From NCBI RefSeq assembly GCF_036417845.1, contig NC_089980.1:67826501-67890500 (forward strand): a DNA stretch of 64,000 bases, written 5' to 3'. The DNA is from Apteryx mantelli. Its lineage: Eukaryota; Chordata; Aves; Apterygiformes; Apterygidae. Every line of letters starts with the position of its first letter. Within the stretch, counting starts at the first letter, position 1. Position numbers and translations under genes: made by a program. Below the pieces are notes generated by a model. It made no database searches. It was not told where the DNA came from and was given only the letters and a program-made list of their open reading frames with translations. Below are positions 10,213 through 23,580 of this stretch, in pieces.

Positions 10213-12798
10213 CACAGAATCACAGAATCACAGAATCACTGAGGTTGGAAGGGACCTCTGGAGATCATCTAGTCCAACCCCCCTGCTCAAGCAGGGTCAC
10301 CTAGAGCACATTGCACAGGATTGCATCCAGGCGCATTTTGAATATCTCCAGAGAAGGAGACTCCACCACCTCTCGGGGCAACCTGTTCCAGTGCTCTGTC
10401 ACCCTCACAGTGAAAAAGTTTTTCCTCATGTTAAGATGGAAGTGTCTGTGTTTCAGTTTGTGCCCATTGCCTCGCGTCCTGTCGCTCGGCACCACTGAAA
10501 AGAGTCTGGCCCCATCCTCTCGACACCCTCCCTTCAGATACTTGTACACATTGATAAGATCTCCTCTCAGCCTTCTCTTCTCCAAGCTAAACAGGCCAAG
10601 CTCTCTCAGCCTTTCCTCATAAGAGAGATGCTCCAGTCCCCTAATCATCTTTGTGGCCCTTCGCTGGACTTGCTCCAGTAGTGCCACATCCCTCTTGTAC
10701 TGGGGAGCCCAGAACTGGACGCAGTACTCCAGATGTGGCCTCACCAGGGCTGAGTAGAGGGGGAGAATCACCTCCCTCGACCTGCTGGCAACGCTCTTTC
10801 TGATGCAGCCCAGGATACCATTGGCCTTCTTGGCCACAAGGGCACATTGCTGCCTCATACTTAACTTGGTGTCCACCAGCACTCCCAGGTCCTCCTCCGC
10901 AGAGCTGCTTTCCAGCAGGTCAACCCCCAACCTGTACTGGTGCATGGGGTTATTCCTCCCCAGGTGCAGGACCCTGCACTTCCCTTTGTTGAATTTCATG
11001 AGGTTCCTCTCTGCCCACCTCTCCAGCCTGGCCAGGTCTCTCTGAATGGCAGCACAGCCCTCTGGCGTATCGGCCACTCCTCCCAGTTTTGTATCGTCAG
11101 CAAACTTGCTGAGGGTGCACTCTGTGCCTTCATCCAGGTCATTGATGAAGAAGCTGAACAAGACTGGACCCAGTACTGACCCCTGGGGGACACCGCTAGC
11201 TACAGGCCTCCAACTAGACTCTGTGCCACTGAGCACAACTCTCTGAGCTCTGCCATTCAGCCAGTTCTCAATCCACCTCACTGTCCACTCATCTAACCCA
11301 CACTTCCTGAGCTTGTCTATGAGGATGCTATGGGAGACAGTGTCAAAAGCCTTGCTGAAGTCTAGGTAGACAACATCCACTGCTCTCCCCTCATCTACCC
11401 AGCCAGTCATTCCATCATAGAAGGCTATCAGATTGGTTAGGCATGATTTCCCCTTGGTGAAGCCATGCTGACTACTCCTGATCACCTTCTTTTCCTCCAC
11501 ATGCGTGGAGATGGCTTCCAGGATGAGCTGCTCCATCACCTTTCCAGGGATGCAGGTGAGGCTGACTGGCCTGTAGTTCCCTGGGTCCTCCTTCTTGCCC
11601 TTTTTAAAGACTGGGGTGACATTGGCTTTCTTCCAGTCCTCGGGCACCTCTCCTGTTCTCCATGACCTTTCAAAGATGATGGAGAGTGGCTTAGCAATAA
11701 TGTCCGCCAGCTCCCTCAGCACTCGTGGGTGCATCCCATCAGGGCCCATGGATTTGTGGGTGTCAAGTTTGCTTAAATGATCTCTAACCCACTCCTCCTC
11801 CACCAAGGGAAAGTCTTCCTCTCTCCAGACTTTCTCTCTTGCCTCCAGGGTCTGGGGTTCCTGAGGGCTGGCCTGACCAGTAAAGACTGAAGCAAAGAAG
11901 GCATTCAGTAACTCTGCCTTCTCTGCATCCTTCGTCCCCAGGGCACCCACCCCATTCAGCAAAAGGCCCACATTTTCCCTAGTCTTCCTCTTGCTGCTGA
12001 TGTATTTGAAGAAGCCCTTCTTGTTGTCCTTGACATCTCTAGCCAGATTTAATTCCAAACGGGCCTTAGCCTTCCTTGTCGCATCCCTGCATACTCTGAC
12101 AACGTTCCTATATTCCTCCCAAGTGGCCTGTCCCCCTTTCCACTTTCTGTAGACTTCCTTCTTCTGGTTGAGTTTTGCCAGGAGCTCCTTGCTCATCCAT
12201 GCAGGTCTCCTACCTCCTTTGCTTGACTTCCTACTCATAGGGATGCACCGCTCTTGAGCCTGGAGGAAGTGATGTTTGAATATTAACCAACTCTCTTGAA
12301 CACTCCTTCCTTCCAGGGCCCTCACCCATGGGATTCCTCCAAGTAGGTCCCTGAAGAGGACAAAGTTTGCTCTCCTGAAGTCCAGGGTTGCAATCCTACT
12401 TGGTGCCCTGCTGCCTCCTCGCAGGATCCTGAACTCCACCATCTCATGGTCACTGCAGCCAAGGCAGCCCCTGACCTTCACATCTTCCACCAGTCCTTCT
12501 TTGTTTGTTAGTACGAGGTCCAGCAGCACACCTCTCCTTGTTGGCTCCTCCACCACCTGGGTCAAGAAGTTGTCACCAATGCTCTGCAGGAATCTCCAGG
12601 ACTGTTTGTGCCTAGCTGTGTTGTCTCTCCAGCAGATATCGGGGTGGTTGAAGTCCCCCATGAGAACCAGGGCCTGGGATCGTGAGGCTACTTCCAGCTG
12701 TCTGTAGAAGGCCTCATCGACTTCCTCATCCTGATCAGGTGGCCTGTAGTAAACACCCACAACAGTGTCACCTCTATTAGCCTGCCCTTTGATCCTTA
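10213..12798 (-). mobile_element. CR1 LINE, 5'-truncated, with a long intact ORF2
   Basis: The plus strand shows the reverse complement of a CR1: the octamer tail (CACAGAAT repeats) at 10213-10240 is the 3' end, followed by the conserved 3' UTR and ORF2. The 5' break is near 12798, inside the endonuclease domain, so the promoter, ORF1 and the start of ORF2 are missing. Length is about 2.6 kb. The sequence is very similar to the plus-strand copy at 22208-23580, so both come from the same recent subfamily. No target-site duplication was evident, which is normal for CR1. Confidence 0.95.
10301..12798 (-). CDS. CR1 ORF2 fragment: endonuclease (partial) and reverse transcriptase
   Basis: An uninterrupted frame of at least 819 codons, extending upstream without a stop to the 5' break of the element. 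It starts inside the apurinic-type endonuclease (GVYYRPPDQ, then [12 protein letters not shown] and CSDHEMVEF). The reverse transcriptase follows, with NYRPVSLT, the motif-A region [28 protein letters not shown] and the catalytic FADDTKLGG. The C-terminal thumb-like region ends at DAILCNVL and a stop at 10301. The N-terminal half of the endonuclease is missing, so the product could not support retrotransposition by itself. The lack of any stop over 2.4 kb points to a young insertion. No host promoter or splice context suggests domestication. Confidence 0.9.
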
Positions 12799-12799
12799 A

Positions 12800-15700
12800 A
12801 CATGCTCCGCATTTCCGTGCATGTCACTGCATTCTCACCAGTGCAAAGAGTGAAACCAAGGGACAATTGGGAACATCAGAACATGTGCAATACTGGGGTA
12901 ATGTAGTTACATGCCTTTTCGGATAGCCCCTGCTAGTTCAGAGCACAGGCAGAGAAATCGCAAGCCTGTCTTGAAAGAAAAAAGACTCTACAGTCATGCC
13001 TTTAGCTACAGCTACACTGAAGCCTTAAGAGCTACCTGAGGACTATGAAGACTGGTATTATAAGTAAACAGAATCTTCTGGACAATCGCTTACCAGTTAA
13101 GAAAGGATCAAACTATGGTACATTGGCTCAGGCCTGTTTTGAGTCATATCATATTTATATCACAAGAGTGTAGACTGGGGAACGTACTCCGGCAGACCCA
13201 CAGTAGCAAATACCAAATTTCTAGGTTGCAATTTTTTGTTCTGTTTCATCATCATTTTGTAGGGAAATGAACTCTCCAGGGTGCAGAAAGATTTAATAAA
13301 ACTTTTTTTGTGCTGTTGCGAAGTAGTTTTTTTCCTTTGTAGTTGTTCCCAGTGGTCATTGAGTAAGAGGACTTTTTCAGAGGTCAAGTCTACTGACTCA
13401 GAGAGTCTTAGCTTGAAAGATGGTGAACTATTCTTGAAAATATTCAAATCTGTCATCAGCATCGCAGGAAAAAGGTGATGGAAATCAAGAATTATTAAGC
13501 AGCAGAGTGTAGTAAAATTGTACAATGTTTTAAGATGACAAATTTTAAGTCACGCAGAGCACATAAAGACAAGCAAGTTATTGAGCATGTTCTGTAGTCC
13601 CTTACCTAAATTCTTCCTATTATCTCTCATATCTGCTGAATGTTATTCTATGTTTCTTGCACATTATTTAAATTTTGGCTTAAACAGAGATGCCACTTCT
13701 ACTCTGAATTCTAAATGAGCTGAGGGTAATGGAGGTTTAATGCAAAAATGGTGCTGTTGCTTTTTTATCTTCCTCAGAGTTAATATTTATTATCTAAAAA
13801 ACACATCCAGAGTAGAAGGACATTAAAAATTGAAGCAGAGAAATCTAGTTCTGTATAGCAATTTTGCAGCAGCTGATATGGCAAGGGATACTGCAGCATC
13901 TCTAGACCAAATTCATATACAGGATATACAGTGCCATTGAGGGCGTTTTATCAACGGAAAGAATCTGGTCCTTCACATTTTTCAGCAACACAAATACTGG
14001 CTTAACTTACAAAGATTTATGGGTCAGTTTCTTGCCCACAGCTTTGTATCTCAGTCCGGCACTGAGCTTCTTTCAGGGCCCTTAAGAGCAGGCTTGAGGA
14101 GAAGCCTTTGGATGTGCTTCTTGCTCTGTTAACTTTTAAAAAGATAGGCTAATCTTCTGGCCTTGAACAAGCCTTAAAAATGGTAACCAAAATACATGGT
14201 GTAACTTCTTTTAATTTCTAAACCTGCATATCTTTACTACCAAGTATACAACTGGCTTCTGGGAAACTGTGATATTGGTGGTGACCCATAAAGGAACACC
14301 ATGCTTACACTTATACACCATTTTAAGGTTTGGATTTTTGAGCAGCTAATTTGCGTCGTATTGGATTAAACACTTCCCCAGCTACTGCAAGACACATAAT
14401 AACAACAGTATGTATTTTCCTTGTAACACTAGGTTAGAATCCGAAAGGTAGTCCAGATTATTTCTAGTTTGTATGTTCTTTTCGAGAAATAAAGGGATGG
14501 CATGCATATTCTACTTTTTTTTCTTTCACCATTTTTGGCCACAAGTTTATATAAACTCACTGTTCAACAAATGTGCTTTCAGCATAGATCCCACAGTAAT
14601 TTCTGTTAAATCCTGGCTAGAAGAAGATGGCATAGTGTTTCTCCTCTCCCCTTTTCTGAAGGGCTCTGAAGCAAAGAAAAAAGCAAGAAAAAAGGCTAAA
14701 ATAGCTTTCGAGATTTTTTTTTTCTATACTTGAAAATATCATTTATGTTTTCCACATATTTTTAAAAGTTATCAACAAACAAATCTTTGAAAGTTGTGAT
14801 TGAATAAAGTTAGAGATTTAAAAATAATGTTGAAGAAAGTATACATTCAAATATTGAAAATGGAACAAAGAATGTCATTTTCAAACTGCAAATCAAAAAT
14901 AAACTCAAAATTTCAAAAATACTGGTACAACCTTCCTACTTTTGGCTAGCTCCTATCATAATAGTTTTTAGAGAATAAAAACAAGTATTTTATGCCTAAC
15001 ATACTTTGTATTAAGACTGAATAAATTAGCCGTGATTAAACACAATAGTTACATAGGCAGAAAACCCTGGAAATGAACAATTCTTTAATCTTATTCCCTG
15101 AAGTTACAAGTTGAGCTGGTTTATAATAAAGAATTTATGTGAATATGTCAATGTCAACATTCATGAATATTTTTGAACTTTCTGATTTTTATTTAATGAT
15201 GAAATGATTCCTCTGGAAAAAAAATCTATTAATTTCAAATCCAAGAAACTAAAACGGATTGGCATGTAGGTGACAGCTTTCTCCTTCAAGCTTATAATTC
15301 TTCTAAACCCATATTAACTTATACACTTCACTTATTCAGGACAGACAGAAAAGCAACATCCTCCTCCTCACCACAAGCATTTTTTACCCTCTGGAGGCCC
15401 ACTGCACAGCTTTCTCAAGTCACAGTTATTCCTTTCATTGATTTAATTTTTTGCACTTTGAGTGATACCTGTATACTCTAAAACACCACAAACATTTTTT
15501 TGCCTCATTAGCAGTGCCAAAAGTTTATCCTGGATTTATAACGTAAACTTCTGTTTTCATCAACTGCATATGTGATGAATAGATGATAGATTTGGGAGGG
15601 CTGTACAAGTAACCATCATCTACCTGCAGTAAGAAATTACTTCAAAGGGTGAACTCTGTCTCAGAAAGAAAAATGAGGAACTTTGTTACCTCTGATCTTT

Positions 15701-18700
15701 ACTTGCTCTCAAAGGTGTTTGAGGCATGAGATGAGCCAGGTTTTATCATTAATAGACATCCTTTTTCATATTTTTTATTGATTTAAGTAAACTAGTTTAA
15801 AATACTACCAAATTAAAAAATTAAACCAGTACTGTTTCTTAAGTAGGCATGCCTTCACATTCTGAAAAGGGTTATTTCTTGTTTGGGCACCAAGCATCAT
15901 AGAACATAAAATGCCATTTATTTGCCTTTATTTACTATGAGAAGGTATTTAGGTAGGAAAAGACGCAGTCCAGAATTTGGAGTCAGAAACTCCAGGCTGT
16001 ATTTGTAACTGAGCCACTGCATGACCACGGACCAAGCATTTCATATCTCAGATGCTTTACAACACTCATCTCACTTGTGAAATTCTTTGCAATTTACAGG
16101 TAAGAAAACATTACACATGACTTAGGTATTGTTATGTTCTATTCTACACCTGGTTTATGTTCCAATAAGCCAAGATCGTTCTAAAAACTATCTCTGAAAA
16201 AAAAGGTTGTGTTGTCTATGGATTTGTTTTGTTTAGTGTGACCACTCAGAAAGAAAATTATCCAACCATCACCTTCAAGAAAAGCTCATGGAGTTCATGA
16301 ATATTAGTTTTCTCCAGTCATATGTAGGCAAAGATGAACCTGCAGGTCAACGAGCTGCATCTCCCAGAAACCAAGCTGTTCATTGTGCAAAAGTAAGCAT
16401 TAACTGCCTTACAAATCAGTATTTTTCAAAGTTATTATGATCTAGTACATTACAACAGCTTCTTTCTCTTTGAGTATTTCCAGAGGAAGGACTGCATATG
16501 CTTTAACTTCTTAAAAGATGCACAAGCAGTATCTTTGATTGTGGTTGCCAGAATTTATGAAATTGATATGCAAAATAATAATAGAAGACCTTTACTTTGC
16601 TTCAGTGTCAATATGTATGCTAGGACATCTGAAAGCATTTTAAAATTAGTCATATTCAAGAGTGGCAAGTAAACATAAATTGACGTGCTGAGTTACTGTC
16701 TATCGCAGAAACTCTGTGAAAACCTTGCTATAGTGAGGATAAAGGTGGTCTGTATGAACAATGAAAATCTTCCTCTTGATTTAAACTACCAGGGAAGAGA
16801 ACCCTTCTTCTGCTGTGATATACAAAATAAAGCAAAAGAGTTGTCTTTATCCCATTGAGCAAGTCACCCTTCAGATTATAATCTACCTGCAAGAGTGGTG
16901 AGAAAACTTAAGGATATTATGAGTACTGACATGAAAATGTACTATGAGTATTAACATGGTATGAATATAAATAGAAATATTAAAAAGTGTATTCCTCAAC
17001 TATTGCATGGTTAATTTATAACAAAGTGATGGGACTTTGGTACCTGTCTATGGCACCAAGACTTCCTGATATACACAGAGATTTGTAAACCTATCTTTAT
17101 TTTGAAGTGTTTATAATGCACGAATTTCAAAAATGTATACAGCAAACCAACTACAAGTGGAGGGCTTCTGTGAACAGGATTTTAGTAAAACTGAAACACA
17201 TTCTACGTATTTACTTTTGCACATTTTGGTACAGCGTGAGAGAGAGAGAACAATGAAGAGTTACAGAAAACATTTGGAAAAAATAACTAAAAGAAGAAAG
17301 TTATTTTTTACCTTTCCTTGCTTAGGTTTAATTTTGTTCTATTACGTCTAGTTTGCTTGTCAATAAAGACTGTCCAATACTATCAAAGTATGTAAGATAC
17401 TTACCCTATAAAAACTTTTCTAGGCATTCATTTCTTCCGGCTTTTAATATCTGGGCAGGTTAAAAAAACAATGACAAATGTAAGACAGGAAGAGGGCTAA
17501 TACTATAATGTTAAGTTAGCATTTGGTATATTTGGAGGACTAAAGCCTAGATTTATATTCAAAATGCAGCGATATCTATCAGTTTAAAAAATCTGATCTG
17601 TCAACTTCCCCATTTCCTAGTTTTTTTTGTTTTATTTTTGAAGATATCTCAGGGAATGGCAAAATATGGCAAAATATGGCAAAAGTTTTTCCTTGCTGGT
17701 TGGCCATAGTTTTTGGAGTGACAATTTGGTGTTGCTGGAGACGTCTCAAGATATTACAGTACCAGTCATATTCAGTATCTCACATTCCTTCCTTCTTTAT
17801 GGAAGGAAGCTGAGCTTTGCATGAAACTTTTTAATTACAAAATGAACATATTCACAGTTGTGTGCAGCATCTTCACAAGACCATACTAATACCTCAACCT
17901 GATGGTAGAAGAAACACTAAATACATCAGATAAATTATTTGTCAAAAGTTGTATCCATCAGATCGCTGCAGACTGTTATTACTTTGGGTTTTGGGTACTA
18001 TTTTACTTCATAAGGAGGGATCTGCTTCACAGGAGTCACCGTCACAACTGAGGGCAGGTGCAGCAGAGAGCCCGATGTGCTCGGAGGCAGACTGATGTCT
18101 CACCCACAGAGGAGGCCCTTCCAGGATAGGATTAAGGTATTTGGACTTGACAGCCTATAGAAATTTGTACAGCTGTGCCTCTGCCATGTCTGTGGTACAG
18201 ATGAGGGATTTCAGTCTCCAGGTGGCCAAGATGGTAACTCTTTGAGGCCTTACATTTGTATATCACATACAAATAAAGAATCTATAACTGCTACTTAAGA
18301 GATGGGAGGAGATCAGAATAAATATTAACTGTCTGCTTTTCCAAAACTCTCTCTAAAATGTATGCTGTGAGCCTGTAAATCCTGCAGTATTCTTACTAAT
18401 TTACTTACCATTAACATACAACATCTTACATTGCCTTTACCCTGCTGCATGAATTTTCCCTATTGGAGTTTACATCATGACCCATTACACAGTCACGATG
18501 TGCCGTAAAGAATGGTAGGGATGTGTGAGCAATGCACAGATTTTCTTGTTTTTGTACTGGCACCTGGATTTTTCATCTAGGGGCACATAAGTAAACGTAT
18601 TGCAGAGAGTAAACATGTTATTCTGTTGCCTGGTTTAAGTATTTTTTAGGCAACATAGAGCTTTTTAATTTTAAAACATTATGTATATTTTTACAAGCAG

Positions 18701-19509
18701 CTGGTGTTTAAAGTGTGTTTGTAAGCAAATTACAATTGATGTCTTCCCTAGTAATTTGGTACCCTGGGACAATCTTGAAAATTAGATCTGCATATGACTA
18801 ACAAAAACTTAGTTTACAGTGTAATTAACCCAACTGAGGTAGGCCATCATAAAATGACACTAAACATAAGAGGTAAGTCTCCAAGGTCTTGTGTCATAAT
18901 GTTTGCTTTAAGATTCACGCCTGAGCAAGCAACCATTTAAGTCCCTTGCAGTAGTTTTCATCACTTTTGCAAAGGTGTACTGCGCACTCTGGTGGAAATA
19001 GACACAAATGCAGAAACCTGGAGTTTCAAGAAGTAATATTCTTGCCAGTGAAACACAGGCATAGCGGTGTGCACCATAAGTCTCTCAGTGAGACGTAGTA
19101 GCCATCCCAAAGCAATTCCCTTCCTGAAACATGTAAGGACTTCTGAGCTCAGACCTTCTGCCACACTCCTCCCAAGCAGTGACCTCCCTGTGCTGACCCA
19201 CACAAGCAGCTCCTCCATGGCTCTCAAGGTTCAAACATACCACAGCATGTACACAGTTAATGCAAACAGCAGCTATGGACAGTCTGAACTGTATCCAAAC
19301 ACTGCAAGTATTTTTGATCAGAGCCAGTTCTGACCTTTGCAATGCTCTTGGCGGTGGATCCTGCTTTGGCTGAGAAAGCCAGAGTGACCAGGCCATTTAA
19401 AGCAATACCAGAGTCTATAAGTACAGTCCTGGTTGGGCTATAAGGTAGAATCAAATGCTACCAAACTACTTTTGCTTTTCAGCCACCAAAACCACTGGCA
19501 AACTGTTGT
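12800..19509. other. Intergenic desert, no gene recognised
   Basis: AT-rich sequence with poly-A and poly-T runs and no exon-like frames. A short tandem repeat of the 10-mer AAAATATGGC lies at about 17658-17684. I see no recognisable transposon and no RNA gene. Confidence 0.5.
17658..17684 (+). repeat. Short tandem repeat, 10-bp unit
   Basis: The unit AAAATATGGC is present in two full copies with partial flanking units (GGC before, AAAA after). Confidence 0.7.
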
Positions 19510-19960
19510 ATTAGTTACTGACAGGCCTTAGTCCCGCACAAAGAGCTCTCCCAGGCCTTGCAGCCTTCCCCAGCTGACTTCCCAAACTCTTCCTGCACTC
19601 CCCAGACGTACCAGGGCTCACCCCTGCCCCAGATGTGCCACTGTCCTCTGCAGCTGCCTCCCCAGCCCTGTCCCCAGCCCCACAGTGGCCCCCATGCCGC
19701 CAGGCCAGCGGTGGGCACCACTGCCTCCACCAACGGCAGCAGCACCTCTGGCACCTCCAAAAAACTGTGTGGCGCTTAGGACGTGGGCAACTGGGGTACA
19801 GAGGGATGTGGGGGTTCCCTCGCTCGCCCCGGCTGCAGGCCCCATTAGCCCATCGGGCCCCCTTGGGGCCGTGGGGCTGGCCCCTCTGCTGCAGTTGGCC
19901 ATGGGCTGCAGAGGACACCTCTCAGGCCCTTGTCCTCCCAGCGCTAAATCGACATCTACA
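19510..19960. other. Unexplained GC-rich patch with overlapping open frames
   Basis: About 450 bp of C-rich (plus strand) sequence in an AT-rich desert. Open frames occur on both strands (plus 19635-20054, 139 codons; minus 19511-19918, 135 codons), as GC-rich DNA often gives by chance. CpG dinucleotides are present but not dense. None of the frames resembles a protein I know. It could be a small CpG island with a non-coding promoter, a decayed retrocopy, or a GC-biased repeat. Confidence 0.4.
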
Positions 19961-22207
19961 GAGTAATCAGCAAACATGGGTCATTGTATTTTTTTCATGT
20001 CTTAATTTCTCAGAATATCTCCAAAGCCCTCAGCTTGCTGGAGTGCTGTGCTGAGGTACTCTGAATGCAGTACTGAATGCAAAAAGCAGAGCAACGCTAA
20101 ACTTTAAGGGACAAACCCTCAGCTGTGAATCATCTCAATGGCTATTATAATCTACAAAAATGAATGTTGCTTTATTTGAACCTTTGACTATTTCTGTGTG
20201 TGCCTGCAGGCTCAAGTAGACCCTTGCTTTTATGTCATGAAAATCAGCTCTATGCTTTTCTCTCTCTCCCCCATATTCCTTCCAGAGGATAAACAACTCC
20301 ACCAAGGTAACATTAAAATGCAGTGAGTCTGACATGCTGATTTGTTCATCCTCAGGTAGAAGACTCCCATTCCAGAAAACTCCCATCTCCGTAATTCCTC
20401 ATTCTCCACTCCAATTTTTAAATATATTAGAGAGAATCTTTTCTATCATAGGAAATCTATTCCAGAATCATGCGTGTATCACAGAAACTGCCCATTCCTG
20501 TGTTCAGCTAATGGGATTTCAGACCAAGACACCAACTCCCCCCAGTCTCAGCAGAGTCAATGTTGGTATGAGGAAAGAAGTTGCCTCGTGTATCCTTGCT
20601 AAGCCTTTTAGATATTTGGCAATTCAGCACCTTCAGCTTCTGCCAGAAAACAGAGCTGGTTCACTCCATAGCAGTCACATACCTGTTCATTGAACGTAAG
20701 TAAGTGAATCAGAAACACTCATCAGGGCAAAGGTCCACTCCCCGCTCGCTCCAGAGGGGTGCTGCGCAAAGGGTGAGAAGCAATGGTTTTACGAGCCAGC
20801 TCTTTGCCCTTTGCCTGCAGCAGGCCTCTGCAGCTGCCTTGGAGTCACAGCTTCCCTCTCCACTTGTCACTGCTGGGGCACCAGGATGGCAAAAGAAATG
20901 TTATGTTTTTAGTGCAGCCAATCACTGTTTGAAGAAAGTATGTGTATTTACCAGCAGGATAAAGCTTTTAGAGAAGGAGCCTATATTTTATCAAGTGTAG
21001 TAAACAATTATATGTTCTACACAAATATTTTTGAAACAAATGTTAGAATCAGAGATTGAATACAAGGCTTGGGTTTTGTATGTTCAAGTACAGATTTAAA
21101 GCAATTAACCTTGATAATAGTAACTGGAAGGATAGCCATATTCAATGCTTACAAAACGGAAGTGGAGGAAATATATTCTTGATGAACTCAGCAAAAAGGA
21201 AGTTAATCAATCTGGCTTCACGCAGTGTTTCAAGAGCACCATCTTGTGGCTTTCCCTTTCCAGAACATATATTATTTTTTAAAATCTCTACGGTACAGCA
21301 TCATTTCCTCAAAGGGGATGTCAGTCTTTGGCTTTAGGTGTGGATTTTTTGATAGGGGGAGGAAAATCTTTTCATAATCTTAATCTAGATTCCTCTTTTA
21401 AACTGTATCAGCCAGGGCAGATGGTACATTTTTATCATGAAAAATTCTGAGTTTTTTCAAGAGTAATAGCTGCCACAAATCTGCATTTTAAACTTCTTAT
21501 CAAATAAGCTATTCTAACATTTTAGAATGTAGATTCTTTGTAATGGAGCCCTCAACTAGTGATAGTATCACTTGATATATACTGAAGTTTTGCCATGTGT
21601 CAGAAACAAGCCTCCTCGAAAAAAGTCAGATAGATTGTGTGCTGTGCTAAGGTGCCAAATGTTGCATAGTTCAAGCAAGACGTTGTTTTTCCTCTTTTGA
21701 TTCTTCCTTGTCTCCTAGCTCTCACAGCACAAAAAGCTACTGCCAAAGGATAAATCACACTGCTAAGTACATACAAGCCTGTCCTTGTTTTTACCAGTGA
21801 TTATATTATCAAATTAATCATCACCACCTGACACTTGTCTCCAGCTTTTCTGATTGCTGAGGTGGGACAGCTGAGATAGTTATCATCTTTAACAGTTTTC
21901 AAAAAGGTACAAGCACCTCTTTAAACTGTTCCGGTAGTAGCTAAACAGGGGTTTTCAAAATGGCATAAGTGCAAGAGAGAAGAAGACTTGCAAAATATTG
22001 ATCTTTTGAGTCACTATTGATTTCAGAAAGTCACCTCAAGAGGTAAATCCCTGTCTTTGACTCCTTTACTAAGGTTGGGATAAAGTTATGGAGTAATCTG
22101 TCAGCAGAGAGTTTTTCAAAACAGGTCAAATGGCTGCTAGCCATGGCAATTTACAGAACAGAGAAATATCTCTTGCTTCCTACTCATGTAGAACCATGCT
22201 TAGAGAT
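19961..22207. other. Intergenic, no gene recognised
   Basis: AT-rich sequence. The open frames at 20334-20693 and 20704-21000 show no domain or splice context that would support a gene. Confidence 0.45.
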
Positions 22208-23494
22208 GACCCAGGGAACTACAGGCCAGTCAGCCTCACCTGCATCCCTGGAAAGGTGATGGAGCAGCTCATCCTGGAGGCCATCTCCAAGTATGTGGAG
22301 GAAAAGAAGGTGATCAGGAGTAGTCAGCATGGCTTCACCAAGGGGAAATCATGCCTAACCAATCTGATAGCCTTCTATGATGGAATGACTGGCTGGGTAG
22401 ATGAGGGGAGAGCAGTGGATGTTGTCTGCCTTGACTTCAGAAAGGCTTTCGAGACTGTCTCCCATAACATCCTCATAGGGAAGCTCAGGAAGTGTGGGCT
22501 AGATGAGAGGACAGTGAGGTGGATTGAGAACTGGCTGAGTGGCAGAGCTCAGAGGGTTGTGATCAGTGGCACAGAGTCTAGTTGGAGGCTTGTAGCTAGC
22601 AGTGTCCCCCAGGGGTCAGTACTGGGTCCAGTCTTGTTCAGCTTCTTCATCAATGACCTGGATGAAGGCACAGAGGGCACCCTCAGCAAGTTTGCTGACG
22701 ATACAAAACTGGGAGGAGTGGCCGATACGCCAGAGGGCTGTGCTGCCATTCAGAGAGACCTGGCCAGGCTGGAGAGGTGGGCAGAGAGGAACCTCATGAA
22801 ATTCAACAAAGGGAAGTGCAGGGTCCTGCACCTGGGGAGGAATAACCCCATGCACCAGTACAGGTTGGGGGTTGACCTGCTGGAAAGCAGCTCTGCGGAG
22901 GAGGACCTGGGAGTGCTGGTGGACACCAAGTTAAGCATGAGGCAGCAATGTGCCCTTGTGGCCAAGAAGGCCAATGGGATCCTGGGGTGCATCAGGAAGA
23001 GTGTTGCCAGCAGGTCGAGGGAGGTGATTCTCCCCCTCTACTCAGCCCTGCTGAGGCCACATCTGGAGTACTGCGTCCAGTTCTGGGCTCCCCAGTACAA
23101 GAGGGATGTGGCACTACTGGAGCAAGTCCAGCGAAGGGCTACAAAGATGATTAGGGGACTGGAGCATCTCTCTTATGAGGAAAGACTGAGAGAGCTGGGC
23201 CTGTTTAGCCTGGAGAAGAGAAGGCTGAGAGGAGATCTTATCAATGTGTACAAGTATCTGAAGGGAGGGTGTCGAGAGGATGGGGCCAGACTCTTTTCAG
23301 TGGTGCCCAGTGACAGGACGCGAGGCAACGGGCACAAACTGAAACACAGACGCTTCCATGTGAACATGAGGAAAAACTTTTTCACTGTGAGGGCGACAGA
23401 GCACTGGAACAGGTTGCCCAGAGAGGTGGTGGAGTCTCCTTCTCTGGAGATATTCAAAACCCATCTGGACGCAATCCTGTGCAATGTGCTCTAG
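22208..23494 (+). CDS. CR1 ORF2 C-terminal fragment (reverse transcriptase)
   Basis: This is an open frame from the truncation point to the natural stop after DAILCNVL, with FADDTKLGG intact. Compared with the minus-strand copy it carries changes in conserved positions: SKAFDTVSH reads RKAFETVSH, and SGVPQGS reads SSVPQGS. About 24 extra codons upstream (from an ATG at 22130) are flanking host sequence that happens to be open, not CR1. The endonuclease and the start of the reverse transcriptase are absent, so it is a dead copy. Confidence 0.88.
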   Translation, partial: DPGNYRPVSLTCIPGKVMEQLILEAISKYVEEKKVIRSSQHGFTKGKSCLTNLIAFYDGMTGWVDEGRAVDVVCLDFRKAFETVSHNILIGKLRKCGLDERTVRWIENWLSGRAQRVVISGTESSWRLVASSVPQGSVLGPVLFSFFINDLDEGTEGTLSKFADDTKLGGVADTPEGCAAIQRDLARLERWAERNLMKFNKGKCRVLHLGRNNPMHQYRLGVDLLESSSAEEDLGVLVDTKLSMRQQCALVAKKANGILGCIRKSVASRSREVILPLYSALLRPHLEYCVQFWAPQYKRDVALLEQVQRRATKMIRGLEHLSYEERLRELGLFSLEKRRLRGDLINVYKYLKGGCREDGARLFSVVPSDRTRGNGHKLKHRRFHVNMRKNFFTVRATEHWNRLPREVVESPSLEIFKTHLDAILCNVL

Positions 23495-23580
23495 GTGACC
23501 CTGCTTGAGCAGGGGGGTTGGACTAGATGATCTCCAGAGGTCCCTTCCAACCTCAGCGATTCTGTGTGATTCTGTGTGAT
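22208..23580 (+). mobile_element. CR1 LINE, 5'-truncated (3' 1.4 kb)
   Basis: The element begins abruptly within the reverse transcriptase (at the codons for [11 protein letters not shown]) and runs through the ORF2 stop at 23492-23494 and the conserved 3' UTR to a tail of GATTCTGTGT units. It is in opposite orientation to the copy at 10213-12798 and about 95 percent identical to it at protein level by eye. Confidence 0.95.

Noticed and set aside
9758-10498. 246-codon plus-strand frame
   Set aside because: Its second half is the antisense of the CR1 3' end, and the first half is unremarkable host sequence. The length is accidental.
10641-11246. Several 60-80 codon frames, repeated at 22549-23484 and at 39810-40205
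   Set aside because: They are shadows of the CR1 reverse transcriptase in other frames, repeated because the CR1 copies are repeated.
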